The position numbers and the translations under genes are program-made. Positions 40,632 through 49,238 of a DNA stretch of 64,000 nt are shown in pieces. The stretch covers positions 248,001-312,000 of the forward strand of contig JAWKWE010000004.1 of assembly GCA_041397645.1 (NCBI GenBank), given 5' to 3'. Position 1 is the first letter of the stretch, and each line of letters opens with the position of its first letter. Below the pieces are notes generated by a model. It did no database searches and had not been told where the DNA came from. It worked only from the letters and a program-made list of their open reading frames with translations. This DNA is from Hyphomicrobiaceae bacterium (lineage in GTDB: Bacteria; Pseudomonadota; Alphaproteobacteria; Rhizobiales; Hyphomicrobiaceae).

Positions 40632-41024
40632 TCTTTCTCCAAATAGTTGATGTCCGCGCCGCGACCGGCAGGCGGAGAATTGACAGATAAGGGTTTGCTG
40701 TTCGCCCGAGGAAACGGTCAAAGGCCGTGCACGCGCACAGCCGAGATAGACGGAGTTTCACCGGGTTGTATGAGATGTCTCGAATGTTGCCGCGATGGGT
40801 GCGCCACCCTGCCGGAAGAAGAATTTAGGCCCTGTTTCAGGACCCGGTCCGGCCGATCTCCTCGTGATCTATCCGGCGGCAACGCCGAATGACGGGCGGT
40901 ATAGGGGAAAGTAGGCAAAAGGGCAAGACTCGATGGCGACCGGCTGTCCAAGCCAAAGAGGGGCTCTGGGCGTAGGCGAGCGCTCCTTATATAATCCGCG
41001 AGTACTATCCCCCTGAGAGGCCTC
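40632..41024. other. Leader region upstream of rpsA and of a small divergent ORF
   Basis: About 390 bases without a gene. It should hold the rpsA promoter and leader (minus strand) and the promoter of the plus-strand ORF at 41025. A candidate rpsA promoter is listed separately. Confidence 0.45.
40898..40926 (-). promoter_or_regulatory. Candidate housekeeping promoter of rpsA
   Basis: On the minus strand TTGCCC (40926-40921) and TATACC (40903-40898) are 17 bases apart, close to the sigma-70 pattern of alphaproteobacteria. It would give a leader of about 260 bases. Confidence 0.4.
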
Positions 41025-41231
41025 ATGATCGTTCTTTATCGAAACGGCGAACAGCGCGTCATTACCGGCTGGCGGGAATGGCTGATCTGGCTGGCCGCCG
41101 GCGTCATTCTCGTCGTTTTAGCCTGTCTGGCGCTCGGCTTTGCCCTGACCCTTTTCACAATTGCGGTGTTCGCGCTTCCGGTTGCCATAGTGCTGGCCTT
41201 GATTGCCGGGCTGGTCCAGTCGCGGCGTTAG
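41025..41231 (+). CDS. Small hypothetical membrane protein (68 aa)
   Basis: ATG 41025 with GAGAGG upstream gives a 68-residue protein. A hydrophilic N-terminus (MIVLYRNGEQRVITGWREW) is followed by a nearly continuous hydrophobic stretch of about 45 residues, likely two helices, and a basic end QSRR. I recognise no family. The stop overlaps the convergent epimerase gene by four bases. It seems real from the ribosome-binding site and composition. Confidence 0.6.
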   Translation: MIVLYRNGEQRVITGWREWLIWLAAGVILVVLACLALGFALTLFTIAVFALPVAIVLALIAGLVQSRR

Positions 41232-42220
41232 CCGGTCCCGAGTTCCCCGCGCCGGCGCAGTTCGGCTTCGACTTCAGCCATGCCGTCGGCGAGCGCGATC
41301 TTAGGCGCGAAGCCGAGCATGGTTTCAGCCTTCTTGCTTGAGTAGCCGCCCGGCCGGCAGAGGATTGCGATCGCACCCGGCCCCATCTCTGTCTTGGCGC
41401 CAATCGCGCGGGCCAAGCCGCCTCCCGCGGTCGCCAGAGCCTTCAAAGCCCGGGCGGGCAATGCGGGCGGCGACCCCTCCCGGCCCAGCCAGCGCCAATG
41501 GTAGGAGAAGAACTCCCGCGTCGTGACCCCGCCGTCAGCGAGAATGAAGATCTGGCCCGCGCCCCTCGGGCTTTCTGCTGACAGCATCATGCCGTCGACC
41601 AGATCGTTCACATGGATGGGGCTGAAGTGCCCATTGCCTTCGTTAGGCAGCATGAACTGACGCGCGCGCATCATGTTGAGTGGCTCACGGATCCACGCGG
41701 ACTCGACGCCATAGACATCGGCCGGTCGAATGATCGTCACATTTATCTTGCCGGATGCATGGGCTGCGAGCACGGCATGCTCAGCGGCAATCTTGGAGTC
41801 GGTGTAGGTATTGCCGTTTGGCATGAGCGGCCATGTCTCGTCCGCACCGTCATCGCTTTCAAAGCCCATCGCGGCGACCGAGGATACATACTCGAAACGC
41901 TTCACACCACGTTTGGCGGCCTCATCGAGGAGTAACTGCGTACCCTTGACGTTGACGGTCCACGCGACCTCGCGCTTTTCCACCAGCGAGACCACGGCGG
42001 CTGCGTGGAAGACGATATCGCAACCATCCAAATGATGAGCCCATGGCGACGGATTGCTTACATCGCCAGCAACGACACCGAGTGCCTCGTCAGGACGACG
42101 CGCAACACCGACCGCCTCGATGCCGCGGGCTCGATAAGCGTTCAGCAGTTGCTTGCCAACAAGCCCTGTGCCGCCGGTGACAAGCACCTTGCGCGGGACG
42201 ATTGGAGTGGTCGCGGTCAT
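41228..42220 (-). CDS. NAD(P)-dependent epimerase/dehydratase (extended SDR)
   Basis: About 330 residues; ATG 42220 is favoured by GGAG six bases upstream, and ATG 42232 is also in frame. The Rossmann motif VTGGTGLVGKQLL is near the N-terminus, followed by FHAAAVVSLVEKREVAWTVNVKGT, catalytic Ser in YVSSVAAMG and the YTDSK catalytic Tyr-Lys pair. The sequence resembles dihydroflavonol-reductase/hopanoid-associated sugar epimerases and 3-beta-hydroxysteroid dehydrogenase-like SDRs; the substrate is unknown. It interrupts the usual cmk-rpsA linkage. Confidence 0.88.
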   Translation of the reverse strand: MTATTPIVPRKVLVTGGTGLVGKQLLNAYRARGIEAVGVARRPDEALGVVAGDVSNPSPWAHHLDGCDIVFHAAAVVSLVEKREVAWTVNVKGTQLLLDEAAKRGVKRFEYVSSVAAMGFESDDGADETWPLMPNGNTYTDSKIAAEHAVLAAHASGKINVTIIRPADVYGVESAWIREPLNMMRARQFMLPNEGNGHFSPIHVNDLVDGMMLSAESPRGAGQIFILADGGVTTREFFSYHWRWLGREGSPPALPARALKALATAGGGLARAIGAKTEMGPGAIAILCRPGGYSSKKAETMLGFAPKIALADGMAEVEAELRRRGELGTG

Positions 42221-42333
42221 TCTTGTCTCCATAGGTCAATGCGCCGGAGATCATGTGTGTACCGGCGCGTGCCGCTGCGCAGAGCCTAGAGGACCCTGGC
42301 TGCCGACGAAACTCATCTAACGGCCATATCGAA

Positions 42334-43404
42334 CTAGCCATTGACCGGAGGCGACGCGCCAGCAAGGCGTCTTTCAATAATAGCAAGCGCGGCCTTGAAG
42401 GCTTCTTCCACATTCAAGTGCGTGGTGTCGAGCTGGATGGCGTCTTTTGCCGGCCAAAGCGGCGCGACCGCGCGGCCGGTGTCGCGCGCGTCACGGCGGA
42501 TGATGTCCTCCAAGACGTCCTCGAAAACAGCGTTCTCGCCGCGAGCGCCCAGTTCCTTATGGCGGCGGCGTGCGCGCTCATCGGCACTTGCTGTAACGTA
42601 GATTTTCACTTGAGCGTCAGGGCAAACGACGGTTCCGATATCGCGTCCATCCAGCACCGCTCCTTTGGGCGACTTGGCGAAACTGCGCTGGTATTCGAGC
42701 AACTCGGCGCGCACCTCGGGAATGCGCGCAACCACGGAAGCAGCATCGCCGGCAGCGGCGCCACGCAACGCGGGATCTTCGAATGTCGAAGGTTCAAGTG
42801 CTTTCGCGCAAGCCACGGCCGCGGCTGTGTCGGCGAGATCCTGGCCGGCACGCAGCACGTCACGCGCGACTGCGCGATACAGCAATCCAGTATCGAGACA
42901 GGGGACTCGGTAGTGCGCGGCAATTCGCTTAGCGAGCGTGCCTTTGCCCGACGCGGCCGGACCGTCGATAGCGATAACGACACCGCGTCGCCCGAGCCGA
43001 ACCGCCGCTCCGGTGAGACGAGCAAACAATCGGCCGAGTCCAAAGCCGGTGGTTACTCCCGCCACCAGCCCCCCGATAGCCAGAGCATATGCGGTGGCCT
43101 GCCACAACACGTGCCACGCAGGCACACGCTCAGCTCCCACGAGGGCATCCGGCCTCAGGTATTGGTAGGCGGCGATAACGACTGCGCATGTCAGAAGAAT
43201 ATCGACGGCCGACAAAACAAGCTTGCGAAACGTGTGCCGAGCCGCGTGCCCGTTGCGCACCGCCCCGCGCCAGCCAAACGGGGCGGCCAGCAACACGAAA
43301 ATCAGAACAATAGCGGCATAGGCCTTTAGAACATCCGGCGACGTCATACACGCCACCGTTGGATGAGCCAGGCAATCGGAGACCTGCTCGACGTTGATCC
43401 ACAT
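42334..43404 (-). CDS. cmk: Cytidylate kinase with an N-terminal membrane domain
   Basis: The C-terminal 210 residues are cytidylate kinase: P-loop AIDGPAASGKGTLAKR, LDTGLLYRAVARD, the CMP-binding LDGRDIGTVVCPDA, and the lid RRHKELG. It phosphorylates CMP and dCMP. Unusually, the frame continues upstream without a stop for about 140-150 residues that hold three membrane helices: AAIVLIFVLLAAPFGW, LVLSAVDILLTCAVVIAAY and a third near ATAYALAIGGLVAGV. No ATG or GTG with a good site stands directly before the kinase domain. Start candidates are ATG 43404 (AAAGGA just before) and ATG 43347. It follows aroA, its normal partner gene. Confidence 0.9.
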   Translation of the reverse strand: MWINVEQVSDCLAHPTVACMTSPDVLKAYAAIVLIFVLLAAPFGWRGAVRNGHAARHTFRKLVLSAVDILLTCAVVIAAYQYLRPDALVGAERVPAWHVLWQATAYALAIGGLVAGVTTGFGLGRLFARLTGAAVRLGRRGVVIAIDGPAASGKGTLAKRIAAHYRVPCLDTGLLYRAVARDVLRAGQDLADTAAAVACAKALEPSTFEDPALRGAAAGDAASVVARIPEVRAELLEYQRSFAKSPKGAVLDGRDIGTVVCPDAQVKIYVTASADERARRRHKELGARGENAVFEDVLEDIIRRDARDTGRAVAPLWPAKDAIQLDTTHLNVEEAFKAALAIIERRLAGASPPVNG

Positions 43405-43475
43405 TCCTTTGTGCCCCCGCACGAGGTTGCGCCTCAGTCGGCGGTCCCGCCATCCATTTTTTCCGCAACGACAGG

Positions 43476-44810
43476 CTATACGGACTGATAGCGCGCGCCA
43501 AGTTGCTCCATAAGTCCGCGAAACTCAGGAAAGCTTGTTGCGATCATTGTCGTGTCGTCAACGGTGACGGGCTTCTCACTCGCAAGGCTCATGGTGAGGA
43601 ACGCCATGGCGATGCGATGATCGAGGTGCGTCGCGACCGTGCCGCCGCCAGACACCCGGCCAGATCCAGTCACGATCAGCGTGTCGCCGTCGGCAAGTGC
43701 TTCAACGCCATTGGCCTTCAAGCCGTTTGCTGTGGCCGCCAGACGGTCGCTTTCCTTGACCTTAAGTTCTGCCAAACCATCCATGCGCGTTTTGCCTTGT
43801 GCGAATGCCGCCACGCACGCCAGCACCGGATACTCGTCGATCATAGAGGGTGCGCGCTCTGCAGGCACATGCACGCCCTTGAGCTTGGAGAAGCGCGCGC
43901 GAATATCAGCGATCGGCTCGCCGCCTTCCTCACGCTTGTTCAGAAACGCAATGTCTGCACCCATTTCCTTCAGTGTCGTGTAGAGACCGGTGCGCGTCTC
44001 GTTGACCAGAACGCCTTCGACGGTGACGTCCGAGCCCTCCGTCAACAAACCGGCACACACGAGGAAGGCCGCCGAAGACGGATCACCCGGAACCGTCACA
44101 TCGCGACCCTGCATCTCAGCCGGCCCCTTGATCGTAATGCGCGTCAACCCGTCCTTTTCGACGCTGCGAACATCGGCGCCGAAATAGCGAAGCATCCGCT
44201 CGGTGTGATCGCGAGTCGCTTCTTTCTCAACGACCGTCGTCTCGCCATGCGCCATAAGTCCTGCGATAAGGATCGCACTTTTCACCTGCGCAGAGGGCAC
44301 AGGGAGAACGTACTCGATGGGGACAAGATCACCGCGACCGCGCAGCGTAAGCGGCAATGTCTCCTTGCCGTCCTCGACGATCTGCAGCCCCATCTCTTTC
44401 AGCGGCCCCAGCACCCGGCGCATAGGACGCTTGGAAAGCGAAGCGTCCCCCGTCATGGTCACGCTGATGGGATGGCCAGCGACGACGCCCATCATCAACC
44501 GCGTGCCGGTACCCGAATTGCCGAAGTCGAGCGGACCGTCAGGCTGGCTTAGCCCGCCTACGCCGCGGCCCTTAACCTCCCACACGTCGGCAATCTTGGC
44601 AGCGGGCGCACCCAGCGCCGAGACCGCCTTGGCGGTATTGATTACGTCCTCGGCCTCCAACAGCCCCCGGATCCGCGTCACTCCGGTCGATAACGCCCCA
44701 AAAATAAGGGCCCGGTGCGATATGGACTTGTCGCCCGGGACCCTCACCCGGCCTTGCAGGGCTGAGGCGCGAGCGGCGGCGAGCGGCTTAGGAGCTGAAG
44801 TGTGCGACAC
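43476..44810 (-). CDS. aroA: 3-phosphoshikimate 1-carboxyvinyltransferase (EPSP synthase, class II)
   Basis: A 444-residue cytosolic enzyme of the shikimate pathway, joining shikimate-3-phosphate and PEP. Motifs: [55 protein letters not shown], and VKESDRLAA. Block structure matches class II enzymes such as Agrobacterium CP4. The PEP-site loop is [11 protein letters not shown], with Gly at residue 100 where CP4 has the Ala that gives glyphosate tolerance. GTG 44810 is the start. The cmk gene follows, as in other alphaproteobacteria. Confidence 0.96.
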   Translation of the reverse strand: MSHTSAPKPLAAARASALQGRVRVPGDKSISHRALIFGALSTGVTRIRGLLEAEDVINTAKAVSALGAPAAKIADVWEVKGRGVGGLSQPDGPLDFGNSGTGTRLMMGVVAGHPISVTMTGDASLSKRPMRRVLGPLKEMGLQIVEDGKETLPLTLRGRGDLVPIEYVLPVPSAQVKSAILIAGLMAHGETTVVEKEATRDHTERMLRYFGADVRSVEKDGLTRITIKGPAEMQGRDVTVPGDPSSAAFLVCAGLLTEGSDVTVEGVLVNETRTGLYTTLKEMGADIAFLNKREEGGEPIADIRARFSKLKGVHVPAERAPSMIDEYPVLACVAAFAQGKTRMDGLAELKVKESDRLAATANGLKANGVEALADGDTLIVTGSGRVSGGGTVATHLDHRIAMAFLTMSLASEKPVTVDDTTMIATSFPEFRGLMEQLGARYQSV

Positions 44811-45057
44811 GAGCGGATTTTCCGTGAGGTTGCTGGGCGTTCGGGCCGAAATAGCCCCGCTTCGCGGCTAGAGCAATCGCTAACGCGTAGTCAGCGCTAT
44901 TGCCCGCAAAATGCCGCCCGGAGAACCGCGGCCACCCGGCAACCTCCCGGCCGCCTTGTCGCAGTCCCCGAGCACGCCGGAGATTTGGTTTTGACAGAGG
45001 CCGAAGCCTATGGCAGACCGACCGCCTCATTCCAATCCATTGAGGCTTTTTTCTCTC

Positions 45058-45438
45058 ATGGCGACCAAGCAAGCGCGCGGGATCAAGCGCACCTGTCAGA
45101 GCTGCGACGAGCGCTTTTACGACCTAGCCCGCGATCCAATCATCTGCCCGCATTGCGGCGCGAGCTACATCATCGCGTCATCTCCGGCGGCCCTTGCGGC
45201 GCTCCAGGCCGAGGAAAAGGCTGCCAAGAAGGCGCCTAAGAAGACCGTTTACGCCGACGATGCCGACTCTGGCACCGAACTGCCCGCCGTTGAAGGCGAG
45301 GAGGCGTTGGAAGACGTCGAGACCGATGACGAGGTCGGCGGCGACGACGACGAGACCTTCCTTGAGGAAGAGGAAGAAGAAGGCGGCGACGTTTCAGGCA
45401 TCATTGGCGATGTCGCCGAGGGCGAAGAGGAGACTTGA
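45058..45438 (+). CDS. TIGR02300 (FYDLN acid) family protein
   Basis: About 126 residues from ATG 45058; ATG 45010 is in frame but adds atypical sequence. The N-terminal domain shows KRTCQSCDERFYDLARDPIICPHCG, with two CxxC pairs that should bind zinc and the FYDL motif of the family. The remainder is strongly acidic (runs of Glu and Asp) and low in complexity. The family is widespread in alphaproteobacteria with no known function, and often lies beside aroA and a tRNA-Ala gene, as here. Confidence 0.9.
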   Translation: MATKQARGIKRTCQSCDERFYDLARDPIICPHCGASYIIASSPAALAALQAEEKAAKKAPKKTVYADDADSGTELPAVEGEEALEDVETDDEVGGDDDETFLEEEEEEGGDVSGIIGDVAEGEEET

Positions 45439-45535
45439 TAACTTTCAAGATCGTCCTTGCAGTTTTGGCCTGAACGACTTATCAGGCCGGTTCGACCGGG
45501 TGCTTAGGGCTCCCGGTTCATCCCAAAGATGGTTC

Positions 45536-45611
45536 GGGGCCGTAGCTCAGCTGGGAGAGCGCGTGAATGGCATTCACGAGGTCAGGGGTTCGATCCCCCT
45601 CGGCTCCACCA
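45536..45611 (+). tRNA. tRNA-Ala (anticodon GGC)
   Basis: A 76-base cloverleaf with the CCA end encoded. The acceptor stem GGGGCCG pairs with CGGCTCC, the D arm is GCTCAGCTGGGAGAGC, the anticodon loop ATGGCAT carries GGC between CGTGA/TCACG stems, and the T arm is AGGGGTTCGATCCCCCT. It decodes GCC and GCU alanine codons. Confidence 0.97.
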
Positions 45612-45753
45612 ATTTCTCCGACGCATTGAAATAGCCGCATACCGCTGCGTTGAGCGTTGGTGATGCATTGCGCTTATCGGTTCCCAGAAATCGATTGCCG
45701 ATCGGAGCTTTCGATCTCAGAATTCCAGCGATATCCGCGGACGGAGGGAGCAC

Positions 45754-46509
45754 ATGGCGCAACGGGAAGGGCCCATTCTGATCACGGGTGCCGGACGGGG
45801 CATCGGGGCGGCTATCGCGCGCGCGCTGGCTGCACGGGGCTGCGCAGTTGCGATCAACTATCGCGAGAACGAATCCGCCGGCCGAACCATCGTAGAGGAG
45901 ATCAACGCGAACGGCGGGAATGCGAGGGCCTACAAGGCTGATGTTGCGTGCGAACGTGAGGTCGTCGCGCTATTCGAAAAGATCCATACGGATTTTGGAG
46001 TCATCTCCGGTCTCGTCAACAATGCAGGCATCTCCGGCGGCTTCAGCCGCGTCGAGCACGTGACCAGCGACATACTGCAACAGGTTTTTGCGGTGAATGT
46101 CATCGGCGCCTTTTTGTGCGCGCGCGAGGCGGTAAAACGCATGTCCAACAGTCACGGCGGCCAAGGTGGCGTGATCATAAACATTTCGAGCCGCGCGGCG
46201 GCGCTCGGGGGATCGGGCGAGTGGGTTCATTACGCGGCAAGCAAGGGCGCGCTCGACACGCTCACCATAGGCCTTGCAAAGGAAGTTGCCGCCGAGGGTA
46301 TCCGGGTCAATGCGGTTGCCGCAGGCTTTGTCGATACCGAGATGCACTCGGCAGCGGGCAAGCCAAACCGAGCGCGGGAGTTAGGGGCCAATGTTCCACT
46401 GGGACGCCCCGCTCATCCTGATGAAATAGCACAAGCGGTCTGCTGGCTCATGTCTCCTACGGCAAGCTATGTCACGGGAAGCATTCTATCCGTGTCAGGC
46501 GGGCGATAG
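45754..46509 (+). CDS. Short-chain dehydrogenase/reductase
   Basis: A 251-residue classical SDR. The ATG has GGAGGGAG upstream. The cofactor loop is ITGAGRGIGAAIARAL, NNAGIS is the structural motif, and the catalytic Ser, Tyr and Lys are in INISSRAAALG and YAASKGAL. The sequence resembles sugar or 3-oxoacyl reductases such as glucose 1-dehydrogenase/FabG-like proteins, but the substrate cannot be set. It is a single gene after the tRNA and converges on acr3. Confidence 0.92.
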   Translation: MAQREGPILITGAGRGIGAAIARALAARGCAVAINYRENESAGRTIVEEINANGGNARAYKADVACEREVVALFEKIHTDFGVISGLVNNAGISGGFSRVEHVTSDILQQVFAVNVIGAFLCAREAVKRMSNSHGGQGGVIINISSRAAALGGSGEWVHYAASKGALDTLTIGLAKEVAAEGIRVNAVAAGFVDTEMHSAAGKPNRARELGANVPLGRPAHPDEIAQAVCWLMSPTASYVTGSILSVSGGR

Positions 46510-46550
46510 CCAAACGGCGCCAACGAACGGCGCCGCGCATCCCCTGCCCG

Positions 46551-47573
46551 TCACGCCCGCTCGTACCAATCCTTGCTTTCGTTGACGATCTTTACGACCG
46601 ACAGCATCACGGGCACCTCGATCAACACACCCACGACCGTTGCGAGCGCGGCTCCCGAATTGAAGCCAAACAGGCTGATAGCAGCGGCCACGGCTAGCTC
46701 GAAAAAATTGCTCGCGCCGATGAGGGCGGAGGGTCCCGCGACGCAATGAGCTTCGCCCGTGGCCCGGTTCAGCAGGTAGGCAATCCCCGCATTGAAGTAG
46801 ACCTGAATGAGGATCGGAACCGCAAGCATCGCAATGATGAGCGGTTGCGCGAGGATCTGCTCGCCCTGAAATCCAAAAAGCAGAACCAAGGTGGCAAGCA
46901 ACGCCACGAGCGAAACAGGCTGCAATTTCGACAACAATTTCGACAACGCGGTTTTGCCACTACGTGCCAACACAAGCCTTCGAACGATCTGGGCGATGAT
47001 CACGGGAATCACGATGTAAAGCGCAACCGACAGCAACAGCGTTTCCCACGGCACCGTGATGGCTGACAGGCCCAGCAACAGCCCGACGATGGGCGCAAAC
47101 GCGAAGACCATGATAACGTCGTTGAGCGCAACCTGGCTCAAAGTGAAGTGGGGCTCACCCTTTGAGAGATTGCTCCACACGAAAACCATGGCGGTACACG
47201 GTGCAGCGGCGAGCAGGATCAAGCCCGCGATGTAGCTGTCAATCTGATCGGCCGGTAGATACGGCCTGAAAACGCCACCGATGAAAAACCAACCCAGCGC
47301 CGCCATCGAGAATGGCTTTACAGCCCAGTTGATGAAGAGCGTCACGCCGATGCCGCGCCAATGCTCTTTGACTTGGGAGAGTGCCGCGAAATCGATCTTG
47401 ATCAACATGGGGATGATCATCAGCCAGATCAGAACCGCGACGGGCAGATTGACCTTGGCGATTTCAGCAGCGCCGATTGTATGAAAGACCGCAGGGAACA
47501 TATGGCCCAGCGCAATGCCCAACACGATGCAGGCCGCAACCCAGACCGTAAGATACCGCTCGAATGTGGACAT
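46551..47573 (-). CDS. arsB: Arsenite efflux permease ACR3
   Basis: A 340-residue inner-membrane protein with about ten helices. Conserved ACR3 features are the Cys in LAAAPCTAMVFVWSN, the Asn-Asp in VALNDVIMVFAF, and the later Glu in NFFELAVA. It exports arsenite (or antimonite) using the proton gradient. It follows arsC by four bases within the arsR-arsC-acr3 operon. The symbol arsB is used loosely; acr3 is the correct family name. It is not related to the E. coli ArsB. Confidence 0.95.
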   Translation of the reverse strand: MSTFERYLTVWVAACIVLGIALGHMFPAVFHTIGAAEIAKVNLPVAVLIWLMIIPMLIKIDFAALSQVKEHWRGIGVTLFINWAVKPFSMAALGWFFIGGVFRPYLPADQIDSYIAGLILLAAAPCTAMVFVWSNLSKGEPHFTLSQVALNDVIMVFAFAPIVGLLLGLSAITVPWETLLLSVALYIVIPVIIAQIVRRLVLARSGKTALSKLLSKLQPVSLVALLATLVLLFGFQGEQILAQPLIIAMLAVPILIQVYFNAGIAYLLNRATGEAHCVAGPSALIGASNFFELAVAAAISLFGFNSGAALATVVGVLIEVPVMLSVVKIVNESKDWYERA

Positions 47574-47577
47574 GCGT

Positions 47578-48102
47578 TTACACCGTCTGCGAAGACGGGG
47601 TCAGATCGCGCGCACCAATGTCATCCAATCGTTTTTTGAGGGACATCTTGTCCAGCGAGGCAAATGGAAGATTGACGAACACAGATATGCGTTGGCTCAA
47701 CATTCTGTAGGTATTTGCGAACGCCAGGGTCTTCTCGGCATCGCTGCCCTCTACTGCAGCAGGATCAGGAACGCCCCAATGCGCCGTCATGGGCTGTCCC
47801 GGCCAATACGGGCACGTCTCGTTTGCCGCGTTGTCACAGACCGTGAAAACGAAGTCGAGCTGTGGAGCTGAAGGCCCGGCAAACTCGTCCCAGCACTTGG
47901 AGCGAAGATCGCTGACGTCGTGGTTGAGCCGTCGTAGCAGATCAAGCGTCAAAGGGTGGACGCTCCCCTTTGGCTGAGAGCCTGCGCTGTAGCCGACGAA
48001 CTTGCCCTTACCTTCACGGTTCATGATCGCCTCGGCGATAATGCTGCGCGCCGAATTTCCGGTGCAAAGAAACAAAACATTGAAGGCACGCTTGTCGGTC
48101 AT
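47578..48102 (-). CDS. arsC: Arsenate reductase, low-molecular-weight phosphatase type
   Basis: ATG 48102 overlaps the arsR stop (ATGA), giving 174 residues. The catalytic loop is FLCTGNSARS with Cys13 and Arg19, of the CX5R type shared with low-weight tyrosine phosphatases. Two further cysteines, Cys89 (FTVCDNA) and Cys97 (NETCPYW), are placed to carry the disulphide relay. It reduces arsenate to arsenite, presumably with thioredoxin, ready for export by ACR3. The C-terminal 40 residues are an extra extension. Confidence 0.94.
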   Translation of the reverse strand: MTDKRAFNVLFLCTGNSARSIIAEAIMNREGKGKFVGYSAGSQPKGSVHPLTLDLLRRLNHDVSDLRSKCWDEFAGPSAPQLDFVFTVCDNAANETCPYWPGQPMTAHWGVPDPAAVEGSDAEKTLAFANTYRMLSQRISVFVNLPFASLDKMSLKKRLDDIGARDLTPSSQTV

Positions 48103-48452
48103 TTGCACTTTTCCTTCGGTTTGCAGATAGAGCGCGCGCCCGCGATGGTGGCGCCGCAAAGTTCAGGCTGCCCTTGGCAGCAATCTTCCGACAGATAGGT
48201 CAGAAGCCCGCGCATCGCCGCAATGTGAACGGCGTAGCGAATGAAACGGCCTTGCCGCGTAGAAATCAACAAGCCGGATCGGTCCAGCTCCTTCAGATGA
48301 AAAGACGCGCTCGTCGGACTAATGCCGATGCGATCCGCAATCTCCGACGACGGCAGGCCCGACGGCCCCACTCGGACGAGAAGGCGAAAAATCTTGATCC
48401 GATGCTCTTGCGCAAGCGCCGTCAGCATCTCAATGGCAGCATGGTCTTTCAT
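48099..48452 (-). CDS. arsR: ArsR-family transcriptional repressor
   Basis: A 117-residue winged-helix repressor. The helix-turn-helix is SSEIADRIGISPTSASFHLKEL, and the wing is LISTRQGRFIRYAVH. Cysteines useful for arsenite sensing cluster near the end: SEDCCQGQPELC, then CKPKEKCK. This C-terminal set differs from the ELCVCDL helix of the E. coli protein and is like other alphaproteobacterial forms. It heads the operon and should bind the inverted repeat just upstream. Confidence 0.93.
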   Translation of the reverse strand: MKDHAAIEMLTALAQEHRIKIFRLLVRVGPSGLPSSEIADRIGISPTSASFHLKELDRSGLLISTRQGRFIRYAVHIAAMRGLLTYLSEDCCQGQPELCGATIAGARSICKPKEKCK

Positions 48453-48463
48453 AAATTTAACAC

Positions 48464-48479
48464 TACAACAATTATTGTA
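48464..48479. promoter_or_regulatory. Candidate ArsR operator
   Basis: TACAACAATTATTGTA is a 16-base inverted repeat with arms TACAA/TTGTA and an AATT centre. It lies 11 bases before the arsR start codon in a very AT-rich spot. Confidence 0.55.
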
Positions 48480-48560
48480 TTATGCAAGCGCCATGTGCGT
48501 TTTGCACCTGCGGCGCTCGACGGCTATTGCGGGTCAGGAGACCAAGCCAGGTGCTCGGCT

Positions 48561-48956
48561 CTACTTCTGGAGGCTTTGTATGTACTGCACGAGGCGCTTG
48601 ATGCGGTCTCTGGTTTCGGCCGAGTCGCCTTTCACGCCGAACACCTTGGTCCAGGCTGGCATGTCCGTTCCATGACCGAGGGGCGCGCCGCCATGCTCGA
48701 TGACATCCGTAACCTTTGCCGTCGGAAATACACCGCCGTTCTCGCTCGCGAGCCGCGTGAGATTGACCGGCGCAATCTTGAGCGTGCCTGCGCGCGGCCC
48801 ATCGCCTTGTCCACTCGCACCATGACAAGGCGCGCAATGTTCTAAAAATGCTGACTTACCCCAATCTGGGTCTTGGGATTGCGCAAAGGCAGGGCGGTTT
48901 GGTGCGCACACCACAACCATGACTAGAGTCACCAATATCCAGATGCTGCGTTGCAT
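48561..48956 (-). CDS. Monohaem c-type cytochrome
   Basis: ATG 48956 with GGGGG four bases upstream gives 131 residues. A signal peptide of about 26 residues (ILVTLVMVVVCAPNRPAFAQ) exports it to the periplasm. The haem motif CAPCH is at 41-45, and the second ligand Met is likely in GTDMPAWTKVF. The size and sequence suit a small class I cytochrome used as an electron carrier or as a subunit of an oxidase or dehydrogenase complex. No partner oxidase is next to it, and the small ars operon lies downstream with its own start. Confidence 0.9.
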   Translation of the reverse strand: MQRSIWILVTLVMVVVCAPNRPAFAQSQDPDWGKSAFLEHCAPCHGASGQGDGPRAGTLKIAPVNLTRLASENGGVFPTAKVTDVIEHGGAPLGHGTDMPAWTKVFGVKGDSAETRDRIKRLVQYIQSLQK

Positions 48957-49238
48957 AACGCCCCCATTTCGCAAGCTCTGCCGACGCAACCTACCATCGG
49001 CAAATCGTTTTCCAACAATCATGTGCCTATTCGGCAACCGTCTCCATTGAGAACGACAAAGCTGTGCAATCCCCCAACTTCAAGATGTGTGCGCCCCGTC
49101 CGTAGCTTACGCAATGTTATGCTCCGTATGTGGGCAGAGTGGCCAATCTTGTTTCGACTCATACACAATTGCTGCATACCGTCGTTCGCGGTTATGTAAG
49201 GACCGGGGCAATTTCAAATCATGTCGGCAGCCTGATCA

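Noticed and set aside
39423..40646. Long open frame (about 400 codons) on the plus strand across rpsA
   Set aside because: It is antisense to rpsA, has no family resemblance and is explained by GC-rich codon bias leaving the opposite strand open.
43503..44552. Long open frame on the plus strand across aroA
   Set aside because: Antisense to a clear aroA gene, with His/Arg/Cys-rich composition typical of shadow frames.
46500..46550. GGCGCC hairpin after the SDR gene as a terminator
   Set aside because: It forms a stem but has no T run on either strand, so intrinsic termination is doubtful.
45536..49238. Genomic island inserted at tRNA-Ala carrying SDR, arsenic operon and cytochrome c
   Set aside because: No integrase is present, I saw no direct repeat of the tRNA 3' end downstream, and composition does not change clearly.
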